Of a DNA stretch of 64,000 nt, positions 45,552-56,800 are shown piece by piece (position 1 is the first letter of the stretch; every line of letters begins with the position of its first letter). Under the pieces are notes generated by a model. It saw nothing but the letters and a program-made list of their open reading frames with translations. It did not search any database and was not told where the DNA came from. Source of the DNA: Bolinopsis microptera (lineage: Eukaryota; Ctenophora; Tentaculata; Lobata; Bolinopsidae); the NCBI RefSeq assembly GCF_026151205.1, contig NC_087082.1, positions 13,542,365-13,606,364 of the forward strand, in the 5' to 3' direction. The translations under genes were made by a program, and so were the position numbers.

Positions 45552-48056
45552 TTGCCAGAAAATCAAAACATTCTCACGCGCGAATTTTGTATGTCTTTGA
45601 ATGTCTTTACCAGGAAAGGTTTGAAGTGGTATGTCACTGGGTCTTCGACACGTATCAGGAAGGTTGGTGATACAACTCAATGCTCCTTGCTTGATCAGGT
45701 CTTCTGCAATAATGATTGTTTTGTAAATAATGTTGATATCCTTGCTCCTCTGGGTAAAAGCGATCATGTATCACTACTTGTCGAGCTGAAAGTCAAAAAC
45801 AATGTCGAGTTCCTTACATCTAAGAAGAAAAGCTGGTATAAGGTGGATCAGGACTTTGTTAACACACAGTCATCAGACATCAGCTGGGGGTACTCTAGAG
45901 AAGATCTTCAGGTCGAAGAGATGTGGGAAGAATTACACCAAAAACTTTGTGTCATTTCAGATCGTGTTCCAACCACCCACCTTAAAACAACTAAAGGTGG
46001 GGAGATCTTACAGAGGTTACCCTGGGATTGCTCTAGTCTGGTTAGGAAAAGAAAGTGCAAGGACCGGGCATGGAAGGATTTTGACGAGGATCCTACGATG
46101 GTGATGTTTAACGCAGCCGAGTACGAGCAGCGGATGTACCAGAACGCTGAGATTAAGGCAAAGATCAAATATGAGAATAAAGTGACTAAATTGTTTAAGT
46201 TAAATTGTAAACCTCTTTTTAATTACCTTAAATCTAAAAGTATTTTAAGAAAATCTGTAGAAAGACTTAAAACAGATGATGGTTCTGAGACCAAGTCTCC
46301 TTCTGAAACGGCAGAAGTGTTAGCTGATTTTTTCCAGTCAGTTTTTAAACCTGAACCTTTTGGCCCTCTGCCTCAAAATTGTTATACAGAATGTAATGAT
46401 GATTACTTCTGGAGTAAATTTATGGTGCACCCTGAAAGTGTTGCCAAGATTTTGGGATCACTAGATATTAGTAAAGCTATGGGTCCTGATGGTGTTCATC
46501 CTAGACTCCTGAGGTATTTAAGTGAGAACAGTTCCTTTGTGGATGCGGTTGTGTTGCTGTTTAGTGCCTGTGCTTCTGAGCAGTATATTCCTGAGGTATG
46601 GAAAACTGCCACTGTTGTGGCCTTGCACAAAAAGGGGTCAGTACATAGTCCTAATAATTACAGGCCTGTGTCACTGACTTGTATACTATGCAAAGCCTAT
46701 GAGAAGCTTCTTAGGGAGTATATTCTCGACGGTGTTGAACAGGTGCTTAGTAGCACGCAGCACGGCTTCATGAAGGGTCGGTCATGCTTATCTAACCTAC
46801 TGGAGTCTATTGACGCTGTCAATGACTTGCTGGCTGAAGGTGGCTGTGCTGATATATTATACTTTGATTTCTCTAAGGCCTTTGATAGCGTACCACACCA
46901 CCGTTTATTAGTTAAATTAAGAAATGTTGGTGTTCCTGAGGAGATAATTGGTATTTTAGAAAACTTTTTAGTAGGGAGGTCTATGAAAGTTAAAGTAGGA
47001 GATGAATTTTCTGAGATTAAGTATATACTTTCAGGAGTGCCCCAAGGCAGTGTTTTGGGACCATTGCTCTTTCTTTTATTTGTAAATGATCTTCCAGAAG
47101 GAATCAAAGCTATCATCAAACTTTTTGCTGATGATGTTAAAATGATTGTTAATCCTTTTATTAATCTAACAGCTGATTTGAAGTTGCTAGAACTTTGGGA
47201 GTCTCGTTGGTGTTTAAATTTTAATGTAGATAAGTGTATGGTCATGCAAATTGGTTCTTGTAATCCTAAGAATCAGTACTTGTTTGGTGGTGTGCCTTTG
47301 AGATGTGTTGAAAGCGAGAAGGACCTTGGAGTTGTCTTTAACACCAGCTTCAACTTTGAGGGTCATGTGAGAAAGTGCATTGCTAAAGCTAATAGTACCA
47401 TTGCCTGGCTTACAAGAAATATTATATCGAGGGAGAAAAGCGTTATGCTGGGCTTGTATAAGTCTTTAGTAAAGCCTCATATAGAGTATTGTTCACAGGC
47501 ATGGGCTCCAATGGCTAGGCATGGAAACTGGTCACTGATTCTTGAATTGGAAGGTGTTCAAAGATCGTTCACCCGTATGATTGATGGATTGGGACTCATG
47601 ACGTACAGAGAGAGACTGGATGAGCTGAACCTCACAACCCTGCTTGAACGCAGGGTTCGTGGAGATCTCATTGAGATGTTCAAGATCCAGGAAGGCTTTG
47701 TGGGTTATGGTTCCGATTTATTTGGTCGTTCTGGTAGGACCGTTGCTGCTAGATCAAAGACTCATAGATTCACCACATATGAGACTGATTTCTTTGCCCA
47801 AAGGGTCTTGCGCTATTGGAACAGTCTACCACCACTTGTGAAAGCTAGTGAGTCAGTTACTGGTTTCAAGAGGGGATTAGATGCCTTTCGGCTTCATGGA
47901 TATCGAGCTAATAAGCTTGGTCATCACTGGGAACTTTCATATGACATCTTTGATAGGATAGATGTGTCTGTGTCTAATAGGAATAGTTATGTAAGTTATA
48001 TGAAAGAGAATCCATTGGTAGCTAAGAGGAAGAAGGTTAATATCAAAGGTATTTAA
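45552..48056 (+). CDS. LINE endonuclease (C-terminal part) and reverse transcriptase ORF, 834 codons
   Basis: The first about 85 residues are the end of an AP-type endonuclease (SLLDQVFCNNDCFVNNVDIL, then GKSDHVSLL with the SDH catalytic motif). The upstream endonuclease is missing, so the element is 5' truncated. The reverse transcriptase follows: AMGPDGVHPRLL, NNYRPVSLTCILCKAYEKLL, ILYFDFSKAFDSVPH, LSGVPQGSVLGPLLFLLFVN, and the catalytic FADD in IKLFADDVKM. A C-terminal region ends with RYWNSLPPLVKASESVTGFK. CR1/jockey-like by motif. There are no internal stops, so the copy is young relative to the decayed hAT transposase around it. The start chosen is arbitrary, since the real start lies in lost sequence. 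Confidence 0.88.
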   Translation: MPENQNILTREFCMSLNVFTRKGLKWYVTGSSTRIRKVGDTTQCSLLDQVFCNNDCFVNNVDILAPLGKSDHVSLLVELKVKNNVEFLTSKKKSWYKVDQDFVNTQSSDISWGYSREDLQVEEMWEELHQKLCVISDRVPTTHLKTTKGGEILQRLPWDCSSLVRKRKCKDRAWKDFDEDPTMVMFNAAEYEQRMYQNAEIKAKIKYENKVTKLFKLNCKPLFNYLKSKSILRKSVERLKTDDGSETKSPSETAEVLADFFQSVFKPEPFGPLPQNCYTECNDDYFWSKFMVHPESVAKILGSLDISKAMGPDGVHPRLLRYLSENSSFVDAVVLLFSACASEQYIPEVWKTATVVALHKKGSVHSPNNYRPVSLTCILCKAYEKLLREYILDGVEQVLSSTQHGFMKGRSCLSNLLESIDAVNDLLAEGGCADILYFDFSKAFDSVPHHRLLVKLRNVGVPEEIIGILENFLVGRSMKVKVGDEFSEIKYILSGVPQGSVLGPLLFLLFVNDLPEGIKAIIKLFADDVKMIVNPFINLTADLKLLELWESRWCLNFNVDKCMVMQIGSCNPKNQYLFGGVPLRCVESEKDLGVVFNTSFNFEGHVRKCIAKANSTIAWLTRNIISREKSVMLGLYKSLVKPHIEYCSQAWAPMARHGNWSLILELEGVQRSFTRMIDGLGLMTYRERLDELNLTTLLERRVRGDLIEMFKIQEGFVGYGSDLFGRSGRTVAARSKTHRFTTYETDFFAQRVLRYWNSLPPLVKASESVTGFKRGLDAFRLHGYRANKLGHHWELSYDIFDRIDVSVSNRNSYVSYMKENPLVAKRKKVNIKGI

Positions 48057-48729
48057 TTAAATTTTTTTAAAGTTGGTAATTATATGGTTTCAAACGTAAA
48101 GTGTTCATTTTCTATGAATTTCTTTTTGAGATGCCCAGAGAGGCATTATTTATAATGTTATGTTATGTTTGTATACCACGTTTGTATAACAATTGCAATA
48201 TCGTTATCACTTACCACGTGGTTTTAGCGCGCGCTGGCTGCTTGCTTTGCACTATATTTAATTTTAGAATTTTACAAATCTTAAAACAGTAGCACGATAT
48301 TTAACAACTTTTGGACCTTATATACCAAGTATCTTATTACCAGGGGCGCCATATTTCTAGGGGGCGCCAAATTATGAGGAGGGGCGGCAGAATTTTGGCG
48401 CCCCCCTCTCACGGCGCCCCCCCGCATAGCGGGGTCTGCGGGGCCTTACGTTACGCCACTGCTCAGTTCACGACCACAAAAGACACACGGACATGAATGT
48501 AAACCTTTGATTGTTAAACAATTATGGAAATTATAGTACATTCGGCTGCAGCGCTCGATTCTTACGTATGAATTTATTGTGATACGTATGTGCGCAGCGC
48601 GCTAAAATCTTGATTTGATTTTTGTGTTAACAGTTAACTTCGGTTTTCACGGTTGGAGTTAAAATACAAATGGCTGTACGTAAACTTTGATATATAAACT
48701 CTAATATATAAACTCTAATATTATAATTA

Positions 48730-48754
48730 GAACAAAAAAAAAAAAAAAAAAAAA
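48730..48754. repeat. Poly-A run
   Basis: About 22 A in a row, possibly a retroposon tail; the element it belongs to was not identified. Confidence 0.6.
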
Positions 48755-48959
48755 TGAAAATATTCAAACAATATACACATAATATAGCAATGACCCTATA
48801 TAAAAATAATTATAACTATAAAAATTCTGTAAAAATGGTACAAATTTAAAAACTGAGGTAAAAATAAAACCCTTTGCAATAATATATGTAAAATCCACTA
48901 AATCACATCACAACAATAAGTAGTTTAGACCCCCCATCCAACAAGCACTCCATGACCTT

Positions 48960-49235
48960 TTAGGGTTTAAAAGTGTTGATCAGGTTAAGGTCCAAATCAC
49001 TTATTGCCGTGGGTGGAAGGGTTCTGGTACCTCTGTACCCCCTGATAGAGATTATACAGGTTCTGAGTAGATCAAAACGCAGTCTGCGTCTGACAAATGA
49101 CATCACATCACAATACCGTTGGCCTTTCTTTAGGCTGATCTTTTCAGCGAGATGTTTTAGGAACTGTGAAGCCTCAGTTGCCATTCCTCCTGTAGTACTG
49201 AACACCAGTGGCGTGAAAGGAAGCCTTTTCGACAT
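48960..49235 (-). pseudogene. C-terminal fragment of a non-LTR retrotransposon ORF
   Basis: 91 codons. It contains FTPLVFSTTGGMATEASQFL and a downstream Arg-rich segment ending CIISIRGYRGTR. This resembles the tail of reverse transcriptase ORFs widespread in invertebrate genomes (FSTTGGM ... LLRS...IRG). The rest of the element is absent. Judged from remembered pattern only. Confidence 0.55.
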
Positions 49236-49239
49236 TTAG

Positions 49240-50853
49240 GACTCTGTCATTGTACTTATAATTAGAACTGCAGCTCTCAGTATGCAGTACATTTAATTTA
49301 ATTTAATGCCTTCTAAATACCATTAGACTAGTTTTGCGATATTCGTATATGATATATAAATAAACGTCATGTAATAAATGTTGTACATGTAATGTAACTA
49401 GTTTTAATGGTTTGTTTCTATTATATGATAATTGTAAAAGCAAAAACAATGTGTGATTTCAAAAGTATGCTTAACGGGTGATACTCGTAAAATATTTGTT
49501 TCAGTCCAACTCAGCGCGCGTCCTGGTAAATTATTAATTTACAAAAGTATGCTTATGTTTAAATAAAATTGTGATTGACACATATGCACATGCATAATTT
49601 TAACAAATAATACTAATTGCAATTTGGCGTTTATATGTTAATGTTATATTTTTACATTTGCATCTCATGAGATGCAAATGTAAAAAATAGTAAAAATAAT
49701 TTCTGATTATCATTTAAATAAATTTTGTTTTACTTAATAAAATTGAGTTGAAGTTAATCTAAAAATTAACCAGTAAGCAAAATTTATGAAAAGGTAATCA
49801 TAATATAATAAAAAGTTTTAAATAGTATTAATATTAAATTGAAAGTGCGCCGCGCGTATATAGTATTCGCATTATACTGTAACTACAAAAATCGAGCGCT
49901 ACATTTGAACTTTTCTGATTATCATTTAAATCATAACTACTGCTTTTGATATTGCCGGAGTTCATTGTTTTTACGATCAGTTTAATTTATACAAAAAATG
50001 TTTAGTTTTGTTTTCGACGATATTGGCGTTAACTAAGTTTGTTTTGGACTGTACATGGTTAGTCAATATTGTAGCTGGACAATAATCATTGCTGGAATCA
50101 TTTGTGTATTTTGTTTGAATAAGACTTTTTAATATCTACATTGCGCTGCAAAATTTTGTTTTTTCCCAAATAATATCCTACTGATATAATTGGTATATGT
50201 AGTCCAATAGTTACATAAACACTGCTTGTACGTATGGCCATGGCGAGAAACTCTATCAGCAGCGAAATAAATACGATACTTTGACATAATACATGGGATC
50301 AAAGTATCGTATAAATTTACTGGCGGTGAGTTGCTACTACTGTAACTGTCAAAAGTGTCACTTATTTCATGATCTTCAACTTCAGCAACAACGAAATCGT
50401 CTTTTACCAATTTATTGACTTTTTGATTGTTATGTTATTCTTTGCAAAAATTGTTATTTTCGCTATTAATGTATGAGATTTTTGTTATTTCAGCTGTTGT
50501 AAGTTGTTAACAAATTTTCTGGCAGCATCGTTTAAATATATTTGACAATCGTGTTCACACTTCACCCATATTAGCACATTTTAGTTTGACTTGAGTTGAC
50601 CAATTACAGACTTTCACTCAATAGCTTTCCTTACGTTTTTAAGACACATCATTTTTAGCCGAAAGTTGTTATTTGATTTTGTCCTTACGGTAATTAAATA
50701 GAACTGTTAATTCTCAGTTTGACTTTGAGTTTTTTACATATATTCTTAACCAAATTCATTACTTTAGCTACAGCAACAAGGAAATATTAACTGAAGATAA
50801 ATGGACACAAGAGTATTCTCAACCAGTTAAATAGAGATAAACTTCGCTAACTC
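49240..50853. other. Upstream region of DIDO1-like gene, no gene recognised
   Basis: Very AT-rich. Contains the 38-bp palindrome at 49649-49686 listed separately. The 5' UTR and promoter of the DIDO1-like gene presumably lie at its right end. Confidence 0.4.
49649..49686. promoter_or_regulatory. Perfect 38-bp palindrome holding two octamer motifs
   Basis: A perfect inverted repeat centred between 49667 and 49668. Each arm contains ATTTGCAT/ATGCAAAT, the POU/Oct octamer, with TCATGA at the centre. It could be a dimeric binding site or a cruciform; a transposon-derived hairpin is also possible. No function is shown. Confidence 0.5.
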
Positions 50854-53800
50854 ATGGCAGACGATTTTGACGACTTCATAGCAGACCTTGATGACAACAC
50901 TTTACAGAATAGTGCTCTGTCACTGTCGAAGCTGTTAGCCTTAGATGATGACCACGAAGATGGAGGATTTGAAAAGCTGCTCGGAAAGCTTAATGACAAG
51001 GATTTGGAGGTAAGATTGTTACCTAAATTTCTACTTTATAAGTTACTTTGCTTTGGAGTGTACTCAAAAATCGAATGAAGTATTAATCTTAAGTATACTA
51101 TTCATGGTATCAAAGGATCAGTTTCTTTGGCTTATTCATCATTACCGTAAGTACCATAATATTTAACACCTGTCATTAGCAAAATGAATAATTGCAGGAT
51201 ATCATTGATCTGGATACCCTGGAGCAGCTGGAGAAGGACTTCATGGCAGATGATCGAGTCAGCAGTGGAGATTCCCCTGATCAACCTTCCTCTCCGCCTC
51301 TAAAAGGTGAACAACCTTTTTTTATGCAGACGGTATTGCATAATTTCCTGATATTTTTCGTTTGAGGCTAAACAGCTGTTTATGAAATCATGAAAGTTAT
51401 TGACATAAAACTGTTCAAGCATTCCTTAATTGGTAAAGTTACAAGAGTTTGTGAGTGCTAGAAGTATTTAAAGTCTTTATTGACACAATTTATTTTTGGA
51501 AGTCTTTAATGTCACCGATCTCTCACTATTGCTCATGTTCTACTTCTTACAGTTCAAAAGAGGAAACATTCCCCCGTACCTGAGCCTGGTGGAAAACGAC
51601 CACCAAAAGGGAAGGGAAAGAGAGTTCCTGAAGAACCTAGCCCCAGATTCAAAGAACCTGAAAAATTCTACTGTATCTGTCGACAGCCCCAAAATAATAG
51701 GTTCGTCAACATTTGCCATAATCGATTAGAATTCGTCGTGTCTCAAATTACATACAACATTATAATGACTATCATGCTCTCAATTATTTTCGAATGCTCT
51801 GCCACTCAAATTGTTGTTTGAGTAAGCTGCCGAATAAGAGAGTAACTCGCAGGTTCATGATATGTTGTGACAGCTGTGAGGAGTGGTACCACGGGGATTG
51901 TGTAGGTATCAGTTTAGAGCGGGGTAGACAAATGGAGAAGGCTTCTGAAGATTACACCTGTGTCAAGTGCCAGAAAGCTAAAGAAAGGCCGACTCCTCAA
52001 GCTCACATTCCTTCGTCAATCCGCGAAAAGGTTCGTGAATTTCAGTAACTAGTTAACTTTAACAGCATAATTTGACACCAAGGTTTGGTTTATTACTAGA
52101 GTTGTAACGAAAAGATAATTATCTCGAAAGTATCCTTCTGAATGGTTTAGATTCGGGGAAATCTAAACTAAACATACACTATAATATTATGAAATCATAA
52201 CTAACCATTAAGCTTAATTAACAACTATTTATTGTGTCATTTATAGCCGTACCCCTATTATGATACACGCACTAAACCATTATCTAAACCAATGTCTTGA
52301 CCACCCCAAATTTACACGCCTCAACCAGAATGGCCCCCAACGAGTCCCAATGATCCGGTCTAAAGTGTCACTTATTCTGCAGTTACTTGAGGACCGTATT
52401 CAGGTGGCTATGTATTATCTAGTGCCGCTACCAGCAGGGCAGCAGCTTTATAAAATCAGCTCTCTAAAATCGCTACATAGCTCGTCGGTTGTCGTTCTAA
52501 TTAGTGCTAAGCGGTTATTTTAAATTCGTAAGGAAGACACCTTTCGGAGCAATTATTTGCTACTTGTCTGGCAAAATTGCTGGCGCTTCACTGCTACTAT
52601 TTGGATATGATTTTCGGTGATGGTGTTCTAATGTTCTATGCCTGTCTAATAGTCTGATTAGAAGTTAGCATTCAAGAGACAGACAATGATGGAAAATTCC
52701 AGTGCATATTATGGATGACAAGAAATGTGTCTGTTGCTTAAGCTGCCGATCTTCTCCACCTTAATAATCAGTAAGAGAGTGAATTTGAGAATATTACGGT
52801 TAAACAGTTATCGGGTATTGTATTTGCTGTTGGCAAGCGAACGTACAGCTACAAGGCCAGCGTTATCCAAGCCAAGGTTTTAATGAATATTTTCTGGGTC
52901 AGTCATGCGCACGTTCGTCTATTGTTTTTCTTTTGTCGTTGGAGTTTCGGTGAAGGAAGCAAATCCGTGTAAAAACATATGTATCAGAGCGTACATGCTC
53001 TCTCTTTTTTCTGGAGAAAGTATGATCCGAGTCTCTTGTCATTACAATGACTTAGCCATTTTACAACAAATACTCACAGACGGTAATGGGTTTCCACGAC
53101 ATTACGATCATTTCCACATTTCTGCGGAAGGTTTAACTCCCACCAATGTAACCGGTTACAAGCTCTCCTTGGTTTACATTTCTACAAAGTCGCTTCCTCC
53201 GTTTCCCAGAATTATAGAAGAGCTTTCAATCAAATTAGTGTGCTGTCAAAACCAACGCACGGGACACATGTCAAACTGGTACCTGAATTCTCCGGAAGAT
53301 ACTCAGATTAGATCCCCTGCAGCTCTACTTCCATATATGTTCATCTTCCAAAAGAAGTGAGCTATCTCTCAGCCTGCAGCTAGTTTCTTATTTGCTTATT
53401 ACTCGAAAGCAGACAAATTTTCCATGGAATTATACATATTATACATATTATGTACAGTTTACTGCAGCAGTTAGATGATCATTCCGAAAATTGATCACAG
53501 GATAAGTAATTCAGGCCCCCCCCCCCCACCACATTCACAACATCAGCTTCCCCCCTCCCACACACACCACGTGATAACAGTAATGATTAACTGTGACAGA
53601 AAACAAGAGACCCCCAAGTAGACCGTCACATACACACGGCGTGTAACAGAAGTTCTAAATCTAGCACATATGACTACCTCCCTCCCCAACCACTACTCTC
53701 TCTCTCTTTCTCGCTCTGAGTAATATAATGGATAAATATGCGTGATATATATTATATTATATTCTCCCACTGACTGCGCAGGCTACAACTTGGCAAATAC

Positions 53801-56800
53801 TGGATATTTCATGAGTAATATGAGGCGAGCTCTGAGTGCCGTCTTGAGCAAATCAATACACAATTATAACGTCGGACCAGGACGAGAGAGGGAGAGAGAA
53901 AAAGAGAGAGTCGGTTCTTTGTTAACAGACTACATTAGGAAATATTGAAAGAGAGATTTGTAAAGGAGAGTTTGGTAAAGAATGTTCGAGAGAGAGAGAG
54001 GGAGAGAGAGAGAGAGGGATATTGATATATATTGTGTGGGACTTGGCCTCTAATGATTACTTTAGTCTACTGCACGTTACCTATAGAAGACTCAACAAGT
54101 CTAATCAACACAGTAAAAATCATGCTGTGGAGCGTGGTGGTAAGAATAATGATGATCTGATAGATCCTGCCTTTTCAGTATATCAAGTAACGAATCCTTA
54201 TTATCTCTCTAGCTCTCTCTAAGTGAGCGAGCAGCTGCAACAACGTTATTATCATACATAGTCTCTCACTTCGGTCTAGTGCACTGTATATAATTGAATA
54301 CTGAACAGGTGCGTGTTATTACTCTTACAACAGCCGGAGCCACGTTGTAATAATAATATTATGTAAAAACTTTTGTGAGGCTGCTTACTCAAAGAGTCTA
54401 AAATTAGAGTGGCAGTGAATATTGATTACAGGACTCGGTGAGCTGCAGCTTAGCGTTTGGGGGGCCTCTGCAATGTTATTAAATCAGTAATTACTAATTA
54501 TATATTTACTAATTATACCTGCTGTTGTCAAGAGAAGGGCCCACAACACTGGCAGATGCGCATTGAGCACTCCACACACGCTACCACTTCCAGGCTCCTG
54601 ATAATAGGCCAATCAGCAGCTGGTTTGATTAGCACGTGAGCGTTTCTGCTCCTGCCGATAAATAGATTGTTGTAGGAAAATTAGATGAGAAAGTGGTGGA
54701 AAGAGAGAGAAAGAGAGAGAGCGTGTGAGACATGATAAATGCTTTGTTCCAACGTTACAACAAGGCCTATACTAGTTGATGTGATTAGTTGTGTACTAGC
54801 ACCACACTGCACGCCGAGTACTACACAGAGGGTAAAGGGGCGGGAATGTACACATCTTGGCTGCCAGCCAAGTGTGTGACAATAGAATCCTGCGACCTGC
54901 AGTATAAAAGTATAATAATATAACCTAACCATAATTCATCTTAGACGTCTTATATCCTATTACATATTATGAATAATTATGCAAACTGAAGACGCGCATC
55001 AACTTGTAGGATTACCTTTAATTAGGACTTCTTATTGGCCGTATTTCTTAATTTTGCCTTAAAGTGCAAACTGGTGTGAAGGGTGTCTAATGACCCTTAC
55101 CATTGTTATAAGGGGTATTGAGTTAAGGTGATATGATGCTATTTAAATCTTAGGGTTTTGGCAAGTGATCGGAGGTGAATAAGGTAAATTATTAGACCAA
55201 ATTGAAAATGGGGCTTTTGATTTAGGGAGATGATTTAATTTATGAGCGACTAATAATCGGATGGAGGTGCTATTTTGCCCTACATTTGTATTGGTTGCTA
55301 TACAGTGATAACAAATAAAAGATAAAGAGAAAGTAAAAGAGAATCTAATAAGTTTTACGATAGCTGCGTGTTTGATAAAATTCAATAACACACCTTCATT
55401 CTACATTGCAGTACCCACTGAAGCAGTGTGTCACAGTGTGTTTCCTTCATGCAACCAAGAGCTACTAGTGAGTGTAACAATTATATCCCAGACAATCAAT
55501 ACTGTAAATATCAGTGCAGTGTGTAGATTGAAGATTGCCAAATGAGGTAATGTGATGGTAACTATAGTCATGGTAACCATGGTGGCGTCACAGTGAGTAG
55601 TGACATTCCTCCAATGGTACGGTTATGAAAATGACGTACGTTTGACGTGGAGGGGGTTCCTCAGAAAGGATTGAGGAGCTTCATGATAATTAAAAGAGCG
55701 AGTCTTGGCAAGAGGCGAGGAATTCAGTTTTATCCGGAGTTAAATCACTCCCCGTATTAAACCTGGTCAGATAGGTTCAACCATGTGCAGAGGATTCATG
55801 ATAACAGACTGAATCTGGCATAATATGTAGCACTGCAGTTAGGAATATGTTTCTGTGGAACGTGTAAAAATAAAATGAGAGGCACGCTTCTTTCATTTCC
55901 TTGTTCATTTCCTTCGCCTTGATATAATCTCATTCATACAGTTCATTTTTGGGAACTGTTTACATCAAGGAAAATCTCGCTTAAATCAAATGAAGGTCTC
56001 GCTTGATCATTAAAAGTCAGAAGAAGCAGCATGATCTGTACTGGGACAATATCCAAGAACATAATTACTACATGGCTTCTTGTAGTGTCTAATATCACCG
56101 TTTGACAGTGGACCTTCATATTGTATTCTAATCGGCAAGTGTTGATGGTAGTAACGTAACTTCCACGTCACATCACGTGACTAAGTTAATGCCTAATGGT
56201 GCAGTCTGGCACTCCTTATATGGGGATAAGTTTCTTCTTAGTCTCTACATGACCTTTTCTAAAGGTAGTTAGTGTACTTTAAACAAATCCGTCAGCTCCA
56301 AATATGGTATTTTTATTTCAATATCCTGTTATTAAACATTTAGGGTAACGTGGCCCGGTATTAATGGATTAAGAAGCGGTCTGAAAGACGGGTTTCTAGT
56401 TAGTTTCACTTAGATCTTATAGTTCTAGCTAGTTCGGAAGAGATACGGTCCGGGCCTTCAGCTGGTTACTATAGATATTATAGATATTGATACTGGTGGG
56501 CACGTTAACCATGTTTGTTTCGAAACATGACAGTCATTTTATGTTTTGATTGTTCAATGCTGGGAGCTGATTGGTTTAATCGCTGTCACGTGCGAGAACA
56601 AATATTGGGTTCACCTCCACACCAGTATCCAGATATATTATGTAAATAAAAATGCATAAATAAACATGCGGTCTCCACAGGAGGAGTTTCTAGCAGATTA
56701 TAACATCAGGTACAAGGGCCCTGTTTTACATTAGACAGGACGGTGCAGATAGGGCGTAGACTCCCCTAACTACCTTCCTCGCTATAGTTATACTAACTCT

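Larger units (their letters stand above)
42473..48461. mobile_element. hAT transposon with exact 8-bp TSD
   Basis: The left end CAGTGGCGTAACGTTA and right end TTACGTTACGCCACTG are inverted. CTCAGTTC flanks both sides (42465-42472 and 48462-48469). The ends and the 8-bp duplication are diagnostic of hAT. Subterminal GGCGCC-rich sequence lies at both ends. Inside are a decayed transposase C-terminus at 45148-45322, a 155-bp direct repeat, and a LINE with a long ORF at 45552-48056, probably a later insertion. Confidence 0.9.

Noticed and set aside
52260-52523. 87-codon ORF just after the PHD exon
   Set aside because: Begins at an ordinary intronic ATG, composition looks random, and no splice signal links it to the PHD exons.
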